The position numbers were made by a program, and so were the translations under genes. From assembly GCA_022266195.1 (NCBI GenBank), contig WHVY01000003.1, forward strand, positions 434,001 to 498,000: a DNA stretch of 64,000 nt, written 5' to 3'. Numbering within the stretch: the first letter of the stretch is position 1; each line of letters starts with the position of its first letter. Source of the stretch: Tetranychus cinnabarinus. Lineage: Eukaryota; Arthropoda; Arachnida; Trombidiformes; Tetranychidae. Below are positions 38,377 to 48,500 of this stretch, piece after piece. The notes below the pieces were generated by a model. That model saw only the letters and a program-made list of their open reading frames with translations, was not told where the DNA came from and ran no database searches.

Positions 38377-39097
38377 ATGAAATCATGCCATTGGATAATA
38401 GCTTTTTGTGTCGTCAGTTCAACCATATGTTTTGTTGAGTCAAGCACCAAGATGCTTTATGGTGCTGCACTGGCTGCCATACTTCAAGCCGGACGGAATC
38501 GCTACCATCATCCAATTCCAATTCCTGTTCCTATTCCGATAACTCACCAAAAGATTGAAATTCCGTAAGTAAATTGTATTTTGACCCTTTTATGCCTCTA
38601 AATCTGGCAAAAAAAACCAGGAAGGAAAGGAAAGCTTTTTGTTTTTCTCTATTGCATTTCCTATGGTAATTATCAATCATCATTGTCTAATCTAGGAAAT
38701 TGTATTATTAGAAACAAATTGATGATTTTTTCTGTTGCTTCTAACATGTCAATGAAAGTAATGATCTTTGCCATGATGAAAATGCTGATGATCATGATGA
38801 TGATTATCAGGAAATTGCTCTTACCTCTAATGGACTGATACAATCAAATTTTTTTCTCTCTCTCTTTTTTTGTTTCTTTTCGGACTGCAGTGAACATCAT
38901 CATCACCATCATGAAATCATCACCATCACGTCGAACATGTTGATCATCATCATCACCATATTGACAATCACCATTTAACCAATCACATTGATCATCATCA
39001 TCATCATTTTGATGAACATCATCATCATATACATGCGGATCCTTGGGACCATTCAGAGCATCATCATCACCATTTTGGACATCCTTATTTCTATTAG
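38377..39097 (+). CDS. Secreted histidine-rich protein 2 (two exons, apparent 1-base frameshift)
   Basis: Exon 1 38377-38564 encodes a signal peptide (MKSCHWIIAFCVVSSTICFVES), then GAALAAILQAGRNRYHH and PIPIPVPIPI, ending at a phase-2 GTAAGT donor. Exon 2 starts at 38891 after GGACTGCAG. In the spliced frame it reads PEHHHHHHE and then leaves the His frame. From 38918 a frame one base away runs open to TAG at 39097 with dense His clusters (VDHHHHHIDNHHLTNHIDH, FDEHHHH) and ends HPYFY. The break is at the AAA run 38914-38916; one extra base there restores a continuous His-rich protein. Read literally, the frame instead ends as an Ile/Thr-rich tail at a TAA in the 38970s. Candidate explanations are assembly error, strain mutation or pseudogene. 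Function is unknown; metal binding by the His-Asp/Glu clusters is an inference. Confidence 0.62.
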
Positions 39098-39829
39098 ATT
39101 ACTACCTTAATCATCTTGTCCTTCCTCAACATCATCTTTATCACCAGCTTAATCGTTAAATTTGACGTAATGAACTAATCAATTTGTTTTTTTCTGTTGC
39201 TAAATTAACATCTCTCTAATTCCCAGTACAAATTAACATTTAAACTGCAAAAAAACCTCAATATACATTGTTTTGTGTATCAAACGTATTTTTGTATGTT
39301 TTGTTTTCATTTCAACTTTTCATTTTATTCATCCTTTGGTGAATGGCAGCGTTTAATTACAATTATGATTAAATTAATTTGCCAATTGAAATTGAAAAAA
39401 GATTATTTCTTCAGCGTAATTTGAGCATATTTTACTCAGAAACCAAATTGCTACGCCATTTAAAATATTCAGTGGACCATTCAATCTCATTTCAAGACGT
39501 TAATTCCGTGAATCAAATACAACTTTAATCGTTTCTTCACAGAAAGATAATTACAATTAGATTTTAATAAGTCTTGGTTCTTTTTTCTTTCTTGTCTCCT
39601 GTTTTCACTCACATCAAACAATTCATCTTAATGATGTACTCTTTTAAAATTAAAGCCATTTTGATTTCTTCGTTTCTTACCTTATTTCATAATTACTGGA
39701 TAATGGAATAGAGAAAGTTTTTCCTTTTAATTGGGTTTAATTATGAAACGAAAGGGTTGATGTTTGCATTAAATTGATGATCATTAGTGAAGAGAAGCCG
39801 AAAATTGTCTCCGCAAACTCGTTCGTCAA
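39098..39829. other. 3' flank of His-rich gene 2
   Basis: No exon recognised. It contains the presumptive 3' UTR of gene 2 and A+T-rich spacer up to the start of the direct repeat at 39.83 kb. Confidence 0.45.
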
Positions 39830-39835
39830 TTTGTC

Positions 39836-40226
39836 TGTTTAAAGGTTGTAAAGTTGATACTTGTGTCTCTAACTGGTTCTTAATCAGTTTTACTTGAACA
39901 GCTTGTCAAATCCACTGGAGAACAATTAAAATGGAAATTAAATAAAAAAGATGAAAATGGTTTAATTAAAATGAATAATGAAAATAACGTTACAGTCGTT
40001 GAATTAAAAACACAAATTACAAGCAAATAAACAAGTCTCAGGATTGTTGAGTCAATGATCGAAACTAAATCAAACTAAGGAAATAATCTAATCTCTCTTG
40101 ATTCATTCATTCAATCAGCAGTCACAGTTAATCAGCAAAACGGATGAATATTCAACAATTTGTTCTGTAATTAAAAACGATTTTTTGATTTAAGTCAATG
40201 GTTACCAATAAAACCACTAGATGGCG
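39836..40226. repeat. Direct repeat, copy 1 (ends in a CTCF-like motif)
   Basis: This aligns along its length with 43790-44141 in the same orientation. Shared blocks in order include ACTTGTGTCTCTAACTGGTT, TTTTACTTGAACAG, AGATGAAAATGGTTTAATTA, ACACAAATTACAA, AACAAGTCTCAG, TTGATTCA, AAAACGAT and CCACTAGATGGCG. The copies differ by many substitutions and small indels, so the duplication is old. It is probably part of a wider duplication of the His-rich gene cluster. No ORF is conserved. Confidence 0.75.
40214..40226 (+). promoter_or_regulatory. CTCF-like motif, copy 1
   Basis: CCACTAGATGGCG fits the core insulator consensus CCASYAGRKGGC of the zinc-finger protein CTCF at every position. It lies at the end of the direct repeat. 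Binding is inferred from the motif only. Confidence 0.4.
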
Positions 40227-43200
40227 TAGCTTACTCACCCCTTTGAATTGAGCTCGATTGGCTTTAATTAAACCAAATAATATCTGGTATCTTTTATTAT
40301 CCTAACCAGATTTATTTGTGTACTTAAATTGAAATGTTTGCTAATTAAACATGTCAATTCTTGTCAATCAATTTAGCTGTTAAATCCTTCATTGTTCATC
40401 TTTTGCCATGAGAATAAGCAATTCTTAATGGCAATATAATCAAAATTAATCAGCAAACATATTGCTCTATAATAGATGTTGCTGATCTGGATTTATGATT
40501 CATATATTTTTATGAAAGATCAATTTAATCATATGTATGAAATCGTATGAAAGATTGTGGGTGAATAGAAGGTAATATTTTTATGATCAACTTTTCATTG
40601 TTTTTATGCAAAACAAAACACATTTTTATGCACATCTTTTTATCTTCAGATTTAGGTGAATCCGGTTGGTAATATTTCTTATATTCAGTTGATTAAAGGT
40701 AAATCTAATGTTATTATAGTTTAAGCTATAACTTTGCTATCTAATCTTGATTAATCTTTGTATGGATTAAAGAATTTGCTTGAAACCTCAGTTGATGTTA
40801 TTTTTCCTCTTATTTCATCAGGTTTCATTGTTCAAGATGGAAATCTATTCTAGACATTTGGACATTCCTGCCACTCGCCCTAAGGTTATTACTGGTTAAT
40901 TAAAGCATGACAACTCACCCAAAAGCTATTGGAAGAAGTGGTAAAATGTCTGAGTTATCACTGGAGGAAAGGAGATAACCAAGCATCAGGCCTTTCCTAA
41001 ATTTACGGCTGCATTCATTTATGGCCAACATCATGCAAAGGATTGTAAAATGGACAATAAATTGTAATGTGTAGGTGGACATCTTTTTTATCCTCTTTCA
41101 AATTAACGTCAAACTGGTTGGTAATCAAGTTGAAACTGGTACAGGCAAGGTTGGTATTCACAAAAGATGGATAAAATTGTATTTTGATTCTGGATTTCAG
41201 GACTTCTCTTCACTGGATTTGGCAACACTTTTCAAGGGATGGATAAGGTGAACAGATTGCTTAAGGAACAAGGTGTGACAACAACAACAACAACAAGATA
41301 GGATTAAGGAACAGTATTCAGTACAAATGCTGATGATAAAGTAGAGTTGACAGTAAAGACCTTCATCTTTTTATCATGAAAAGCAAAAATTTCATAATGA
41401 TCAGTGTAGGGCAAAGGATAAGGTGAACATTTGAAAGACCGTAACGTGTAATGAAAGTCCCACTTCCGTAAAGACCTTGCATGCCCTTTGTTTATTTTGG
41501 ATGCTCTGGTCCCTCCTTAATCACCGCGAATTGGTGAAAAGCAAAGGTGAATGCGGAAAGAGAATGGCATTTACCAGAGTTAATCGATGCTAAATGGGTT
41601 TAATCGAGAAGACAATAACAGCTGCAAACCACAATATCTATAATGAGAGTGCTAACACAGTCAACCGACCATTTTGTGTTTCGTTCTTGTTAATAGCCAA
41701 ATGAAAATGTTAATGTTGTGGCTGGCCGCAAATTGGGAATGCCATTATCATTTATCACATAAACCAATTTGTTTCCAAACACGTAATCAAAAGTTAAAGA
41801 AATAATTAATTTGGATTAAGCTAGGTAAGTGAAAGAAGAGGCAAAAACTCGTTTTAATTGTTTGAACATAAAATGTTTTAATTTTTGTTTTTGTTTCTTG
41901 TTTCTTCCGTTACAGATCAATACCTTTTTACCTTCTAGTTCATGCAATCACTCATTGGAATTGCTTGGTGCCTGTTCAATGTTTCTTCATACATTAGTAA
42001 TTGAAATTACATTATATATATGATTAGCATATATAGCAAAATTAATCTGTATTTAATTACAAATTTCAATTCTTTCAAATGGAGTACAAACGGTTGAATC
42101 GAGTAGATGCAATAAATAGGAATGGTAAGGAAGACAAAATTGAAGGTGATGTGTTTCTAAGGTAAGGTTGGTTATTAGGCATAAATTTCATTTTAATGAT
42201 TGTTTTTGTCTCTTTTTTTCGTGTTCAATTGTATGGGATATTGGTTACACATGTTGTTTGTTTCAAGCTATTTGGAGCAAATGAAGTAATAATGTTTAGA
42301 TTGCAATTGAACACTATAATAATGATCAAGTGCTTATCATTTGGTTTCATTGTATTGACTTTGTTTACCACTCTTTTTTTAACCTACAGAAGCCAGGAAA
42401 GAAAAAGCTAATTATGAGGAACAGCAACAAGCAACAAGAAGAAATATGAGCGAAGGACATGCGAAATTAAAATACATTGAAGGTTGAGGATGAGGTAGAC
42501 AAGGTAAACGCGGATGATAATGAATATGATGGTTCTTATGGATGGTGAAATTTAAAGCTATTACTAAGGCATATTCCCACATGCATAGTAGATATATTTA
42601 AATTACTTTAAGGATATATCTACATTTTTACTCAGCAAATAAACAAATCAAAGCATCACAAAGCAACACAAGTTATTATATTATCATCTTAATTTGCCCG
42701 GTTATCAGGCTTGGCTTTTTTGGCATGGAAACAAGAGTAAACTCGGAAAGAAGGAAGAGACTCTGAGTTAGATTAATGGTGATGAGGATAAAGATGAAGA
42801 TGGTGACGATGATCTGGTTGTTTCAATAGAATCATGATGAAAGGAAAGGAAAGGAAAATGCCGAGGGAATCCGTTGTTATTCGTAGACCTTGGAGCAAGA
42901 CGTGACAGAAAGGAGCAAATCTTAAATGAATCTGCGGGGAAGTGGAAGCATAACAACAGCAGCTGCATCAGAATATAACAAGAACAAGAGCAAGAAGATG
43001 ATGGTGACGAGGACGATGACGATAATGATGACGAGTTATGATGATGAAGGAGAAAGAAAAAGATAAGGAAGAAGATGAAAAGTGTATAAAAAAGATGTAA
43101 TCATACTCAATTGACACAGATCCAAAGGCAGACTTTTCATCTCTCCGTCAGTCAACCTTGCAATTAATAGGGAACCCCTTGTTGACAATTTACTTACTCT

Positions 43201-43467
43201 GGCAACGAACTTCAAAGAGCAGAACGGAGAAAGTAACAAAAACAAGAATTGATAAACAGATTAAAGAGATTAGGTTACACAGTAAATGATGGGTAAGATT
43301 TTTATGTGTTTTTTGGGCAACTCTTTGACACTTTTGCCTTTCCTAATTCCTGGTAACACACAAAAACATAACTCTTTCGTTATTTTTGCATATTCATTTA
43401 CTGCATTTAACCTCAATTAACTCTTTTTTTTTTCTTCTTCTTTCTCTTTCCTTCTTTTCTCTTCCAG
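40227..43467. other. Spacer between direct repeats, no gene seen
   Basis: No exon is convincingly coding. At 41824-41916 there is an intron-like GTAAGT...TTACAG stretch, followed by 34 codons open to a TGA near 42020, but no matching upstream coding exon. From 42776 to 43080 the plus strand is strongly purine-rich with GAT/GAC/GAA microsatellite sequence. Either could belong to a non-coding transcript. Confidence 0.4.
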
Positions 43468-43790
43468 CTTTGCCTCATCATCCACATAATATCTGTACAT
43501 TAATGTTCATCTTGATCGCTATCTTCATCATCACCATTAACAACAACAGCAACAACAAGAAAAATAGATACAGTTGGTTAAAGAAGCTCTCATTTAATTT
43601 TTCATTACATTTAGACTCAATTTGCCTTGCAAGTTAGCAACAAACATCCCTTACTGTAACCTTTAAACAGGATCAATGCATTGTGTGAATTTCAGCTCTC
43701 AGCTCCACTAGAGTCAAAGTTGAAAAGGCAATTTTTGCCAAGTACATCACAATGAAGTCACAATTTCAATAAAGCAGCAATGCATTTGAT
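43468..43790 (+). pseudogene. Relic of a third His-rich gene, 3' end
   Basis: A pyrimidine tract with a CTCTTCCAG acceptor near 43468 resembles the one before exon 3 of His-rich gene 1. Read in the family's phase-2 frame, the following sequence has one early TAA. It then gives a short stretch ending in a histidine cluster (VHLDRYLHHHH) and a stop. Downstream, 43726-43786 matches the poly(A)-signal region of gene 1 (37735-37808), including TTTTTGCCAAGTA, GAAGTCACAA and AATAAAGCAGC. No exon 1 or 2 counterpart was found. An alternative open frame through here gives a hydrophobic, Asn-rich peptide. A decayed duplicate is the simplest reading. Confidence 0.4.
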
Positions 43791-44141
43791 AAGATTTACT
43801 TGTGTCTCTAACTGGTTTTTGATCAATTTTACTTGAACAGTAAAATCAGAGAGCAATTAAAATGAAAATTATCTAAAAAGATGAAAATGGTTTAATTAAA
43901 AATGGGTGATGAAAATAAAGTCACAGTCGCAATAACATACACAAATTACAAACAGATAAAATCAACAAGTCTCAGAGATGTTGTGTAAATAATTGAAATT
44001 AATTGAAACAGTTGCTTAAGGAAATCGTCCAATCGCCCTTGATTCAACAAAATTGATAAAAAAATTCTTACAATTCATCATTAAATCAAAAACGATATTT
44101 TCATTCAAGTCCATAACTGACACGATAGCCACTAGATGGCG
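43790..44141. repeat. Direct repeat, copy 2 (ends in a CTCF-like motif)
   Basis: Second copy of the repeat at 39836-40226, in the same orientation about 3.9 kb away. In this copy it directly follows sequence matching the 3' end of His-rich gene 1. In copy 1 that region and the repeat are about 2 kb apart, so copy 2 looks like a duplicated block with an internal deletion. Confidence 0.75.
44129..44141 (+). promoter_or_regulatory. CTCF-like motif, copy 2
   Basis: Exactly the same 13 bases (CCACTAGATGGCG) as at 40214, in the same orientation, within otherwise diverged repeat copies. Binding is inferred from the motif only. Confidence 0.4.
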
Positions 44142-44772
44142 TTTAAATGTAAACAAAGGAAACATCGATACATCATAACCAAGGAAAACAAAATCGATAA
44201 AAAATTAGGATAAATCATGATTTTTGGGAAATGACAATACAGATCAAGAGTAACGATCAATTTTGATCAATAGATATTTTCGATTCCATTCTCTTTCACT
44301 TGCTGGTTAATTTGTAATTTAATGGATTTGGTCAATTTCATGATTGTATTTATTGAAATTTCCCAATTTTCCCAATTCTTTGATTTTTACAAACAATAAA
44401 ATCGATTTCCCTTTAAAAATCGAGCAACAATCGCTATCAAGTGTCTTTTGTTGTTTAAAAATCTCTGACCTAGCAACACAAAGATGATGATGAAACGTTT
44501 GATCCTTTCTGACAGGCAAAACAAAGAAGGGAAATTCAAAATATCCAATCAAGTCTGAAACCCAAATTACCTAAATTTAGATTTGCATTTCGTTCTGGTG
44601 CTATGTAAGTAATTAAATTTGACAGTTTCGTCCAATCTAAATTAACGACATTAATCCAAGCACAAATTGATAAAAAACGAAACAAACATTTGGCTGTTTC
44701 GCAAGTAGAGACCTTTAATTTTTGGCTATTTAAATTTAGCTATTTGGTCCGCCCGATGTAACTCAGATTCAT

Positions 44773-44928
44773 AAAGGAACAAAGAAATTCAACAAAGAGA
44801 GTAGAGAAGAAAGAGAAACAAAGAAAGTAAAAAAAGATAGTAAAGGAGAAAGAGAGACAAAGGAACAAGGAAAAGACAGAAAGGGAAAGAAAGAGAGGCA
44901 TAAAAAGAAAGAGAAAAAAGAAAGAGCA
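44773..44928 (+). repeat. Polypurine (GA-rich) tract upstream of DDIT4 homologue
   Basis: About 155 bases that are almost entirely A and G on the plus strand, with repeated GAGA/AAAGA words. The tract ends about 200 bases before the DDIT4-like start codon. Such tracts can bind GAGA-type factors or form triplex DNA. Its position suggests part of the promoter, but this is inference. Confidence 0.5.
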
Positions 44929-45134
44929 CTTGGTAACACGATGCTAGCGCCACCGTTATATCTTCAACCTAAACCTCTTGACAACAAAAAATATTTAGAT
45001 GCTGTTAGTGTAAAAGGAGAAGAAGAAGAACAGTTGTTTTTCTTTCTTTTCTCTTTATCTCCTTGAATCATCATCATCAATTTTTTTTGTCCCTTGTCTA
45101 ACTGTATTTACCCACCAGTACACCAGTGTACACC

Positions 45135-45542
45135 ATGATCGCCAAGCGAATTGAAGAAGTGTTAAAACAGACAAAGGTTATCCAAAGTGAGTCTGATTTA
45201 CCTGCTAATTTAACCAAAAAAATTGCCCAGGATATTATTGGTATGTCCGAGACAGAGCCCTGTGGTCTTCAAGGCTGCCTGTTATATATCAGTTTGGAGG
45301 ATGAAAATCACAAGCCTCAGACCATTGGTTACGTGAAGCTAGGTGAAAAGACAATTGTGCCCACTTTTGTGATTTACCTGCATCTTCGAAGACGTTATAG
45401 TGATTGGTTTAAATTTATTGCTACCCGATTTTTAAGACACTTGTTTCGTGATTCTTCTTTTACAATTCACGATGTTTACAATTTGTACAAAAGGAAACTT
45501 TTCAGAATGGATTCTGATCCGTATAACACCCCAAAAAGGTAA
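45135..45542 (+). CDS. DDIT4: DDIT4/REDD1-like (scylla/charybde) mTORC1 inhibitor, RTP801_C domain only
   Basis: Single-exon frame of 135 codons from the ATG at 45135 (good CACC context) to TAA. Essentially the whole protein is the conserved C-terminal RTP801_C domain. It has an N-terminal helix (1-19), LPANLTKKIAQDI, the signature EPCGLQG (41-47), VPTF (75-78) leading into a basic strand (YLHLRRR), and a C-terminal YKRKLF (118-123). In this family, stress- and hypoxia-induced proteins relieve 14-3-3 inhibition of TSC1/2 and so turn down mTORC1 in the cytosol. It is clearly shorter than the animal relatives I know (roughly 230-300 aa), lacking their Ser-rich N-terminal extension. An upstream coding exon is possible, but the ATG sits where the domain begins. 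I see no obvious hypoxia element nearby. Confidence 0.85.
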   Translation: MIAKRIEEVLKQTKVIQSESDLPANLTKKIAQDIIGMSETEPCGLQGCLLYISLEDENHKPQTIGYVKLGEKTIVPTFVIYLHLRRRYSDWFKFIATRFLRHLFRDSSFTIHDVYNLYKRKLFRMDSDPYNTPKR

Positions 45543-48500
45543 CAAATTCTGATAATAATGATGATGATATATATTTACATTGTGAACACATTCATAGATA
45601 TATATTTACAAACAAATGATCTGGGAATAGTGACGATGAAAATTGAACTTTTTTCTCCCTATTATTTGGTTCATTTTGTATTTACACTGACAAATGTTGA
45701 AATACCATCAATTATTGCCATTATTATCATTATTATTGTCAAAATGAGGTAAAATAGTCAATTTAAAATTGATACCAGAAAAAAGCTATCCATTGAAACA
45801 TTGAACAAGTATTAATATATAATATTTTTAACATTATAACTTGTTTGCTTATCAATTGTTACATTTTGCTGATTGATTTTCTTCTTCTTTTTAGTTTTTC
45901 TTCTTCTTCTTCTTTTCCATCTTCATGGTTTCAATCTTGTTTGATTAATGGTAAACGATTGAACAACGATGAATATGTGAAAATGATAATATTAATGAAT
46001 GCTATCAAGATTAGTATAAAGTTGCAATTTTCAATGAACCTGCTGATGAATTTCTGGTCAACTCTAGAAAAGTGTTTTACTCGTCCATTTCTTGGACAAT
46101 AGCCTTTCAACAATTGACTTGAGTAACATCAAATTGAGTTTAATGAAAAAAAAAGATTGTGATTAAGGTCAAGAAACTGGCCATGGTTGTTGTGAAAGAG
46201 TGTGAATGTTGCTCTATCATTTTCAATACAGTATTCATATTGTAACTGGTTTTTTTTGCTATTTCAAACCTTTTTTCATAGTTTCTTGAAATTTTACCTT
46301 TTTTTCATCATTCATTATGCATCTCAACCTTTCCTTATGATGATGATGACAAATCAAATTGTCAAAATTACAGTTTCTCAGATGATGATGATGATATTAT
46401 ATTTATATTTATATTATGGATGATATAATGATGAGCTTTTTTTCATTTCAACTCTTGGTGATACAGTTGAGAGATGAACCTGAAAAATGAATAAGATTGA
46501 AATGGTGAAAAGTTGGGTTTATGTTGGACGTGCAATCAAGTGAAAGATAATTTGAATAGATTCTTGAGATTGCAGTTGATGATATTCATGAAGTGATGAT
46601 GAGAGAGAGAAAAAGATTGTTGATTGATAAAAAAGCAGAAGAAAAATGAGTTTCTTCTTTCCTTTCCTTGCCTTACCTGAATTTAAGGATTGATTTTTTT
46701 TTGTTGTTTTTGTTGCACTTTTGAATTAATGAGAAAGGTGAGTTTACCCAAGTTAAGTGAAAAAATTGAAATTAATTTTCAAGACTTTTTTTTCCTTCTC
46801 GTTAGCAACAGAATCACAGAGAGGACCAGAATCGATATTTAGAGTTGACCAAATTGTTGATTGTGTGTTGGCAGTTTGCTCAAGATTCTTGTTTTACCTG
46901 AAACAATGGTGTTACTGTCCATGCTAATCAAACAGTAATAATCAAGTTAATCTTGACTCGTGAAAAAAACAAACTTGTTACATCTTTTGTTTGCAGTGCG
47001 TGTGACTTGGTGATAAACTTTACTTATTAAACAATGTTTACCATTTAAAAAGATGATCTTTATCGCCTGTTGAATTATTTTGTTCAGGTTCAATGAAATG
47101 TCCGCAAATGGCGTTAATCAAATTTTCAGGTTATGTGTGTTCCTTGTTTCAATTGTTGCCACTCTCATGCAAAATGAACAGATAATGTTTCCCATCAACT
47201 TATCAACAGCAAAAGATAATTCAATGAGAAAATTGTCGGTAAATTGATGCAATCAGTGAATGATTTGTTCATGAAAATTGATGAAATTTCATCTAAAAAT
47301 TTCACTTGAAACATTTTCTGAGAGATTTACAAAAATAGCAAAATCAATCTGACCCAATCAAACAGTTGAATGTCATCATTTGTCTTTTCAGTGAACCCGA
47401 ATTTCCAATTTCCACATTTCTGAATTTTTTGAATTTCCTAATTTGCCTTTTGATTTACTTTTCATTTGCTTCAAGCTTTTGCAAACTTGAATAAAAAGCT
47501 GGAAAATGTTTTTTACCTTTTTCGCTCTCAATTGTTACTGAAAACTCATTAGTACTCAACCTGATAACCAAGGAATCAATTGAATCAGATTCATTGAAAT
47601 GTTATCAATAGTAAAATTGGTGACAATTGATTTTGTACAATAGTTGAGTCACAATGAAAAAAAACAGTAAAATGGTTCATTTTGTGTGTTATCCAAAAGT
47701 CTAGTTATATTGTTTAATGCTCTTTCGTTGTTCATCATGAAATCATTAATTTGATTGCCTCAAGGCTAATTAAGTAACACCAGATAATATCATCATTATC
47801 ATCATCATTTCCATGCATTCATCAAGAGAACAAGAAAAGGTTGACATTTCTTTTTCCCTTTCCTCTTTGCTCTCTCTTCCCAACTCTTTTTTTTTTAAGA
47901 TCATTATTATTGTTATTATGTTGTTATTTTTTGTTGATGAGGATGATCAACTCTTTCTCAACCTTTTCCTCTCATTGTAATCATCAGATAATGTACAGGT
48001 TACACCCTGGGGATAACTTGACTTGAAATTGTTTGCTCATTTCAAAGTCCCTGATGCGTTTTTCATGTTGATATATCAACTTGGTCATTATGATTACCCT
48101 TTTTTTTTCATATTAATACAAAGACAAACAAGAGATGAATTTTTTGAAACCTTTTTCTTGCCTTTTCTCATTTTTAACTTTCATTATCTGATTCATAACT
48201 CGTAAAAATATTGTCAGACTGATTAGTTTGATGTTATTGTCAAAGGAGCTTCAAGACATCACGCCATGAAACTGTAGACAAAAATTTCCCTGTAAGATTA
48301 ACATTGATAATTTGCTAGGCCAGACTTGTTGAAGTAGACACTTAAAGATGAAAGTAGGAAATATTGAGTGAATTAAGTTCAATAACTTGATCTATTTTGT
48401 CGATTGTATTTGTAAACATTTTTGCTCGACTTTTAATTGTTCAATTTGATTTTGCTTTTTTTGTCTTTATTCAATTAAATTGTCAGGTTAAATCAAGGTT

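Noticed and set aside
38891..38980. Reading His-rich gene 2 exon 2 literally, giving an Ile/Thr-rich tail
   Set aside because: The alternative frame has about 60 codons of regular His/Asp/Glu clusters to a stop, which is far more protein-like. The Ile/Thr tail is the expected shadow of CAT repeats.
41824..42023. Intron-like GTAAGT...TTACAG segment with an open frame after it
   Set aside because: The upstream sequence has no coding frame leading into the donor. It is possible in a non-coding RNA, but not supportable as a gene.
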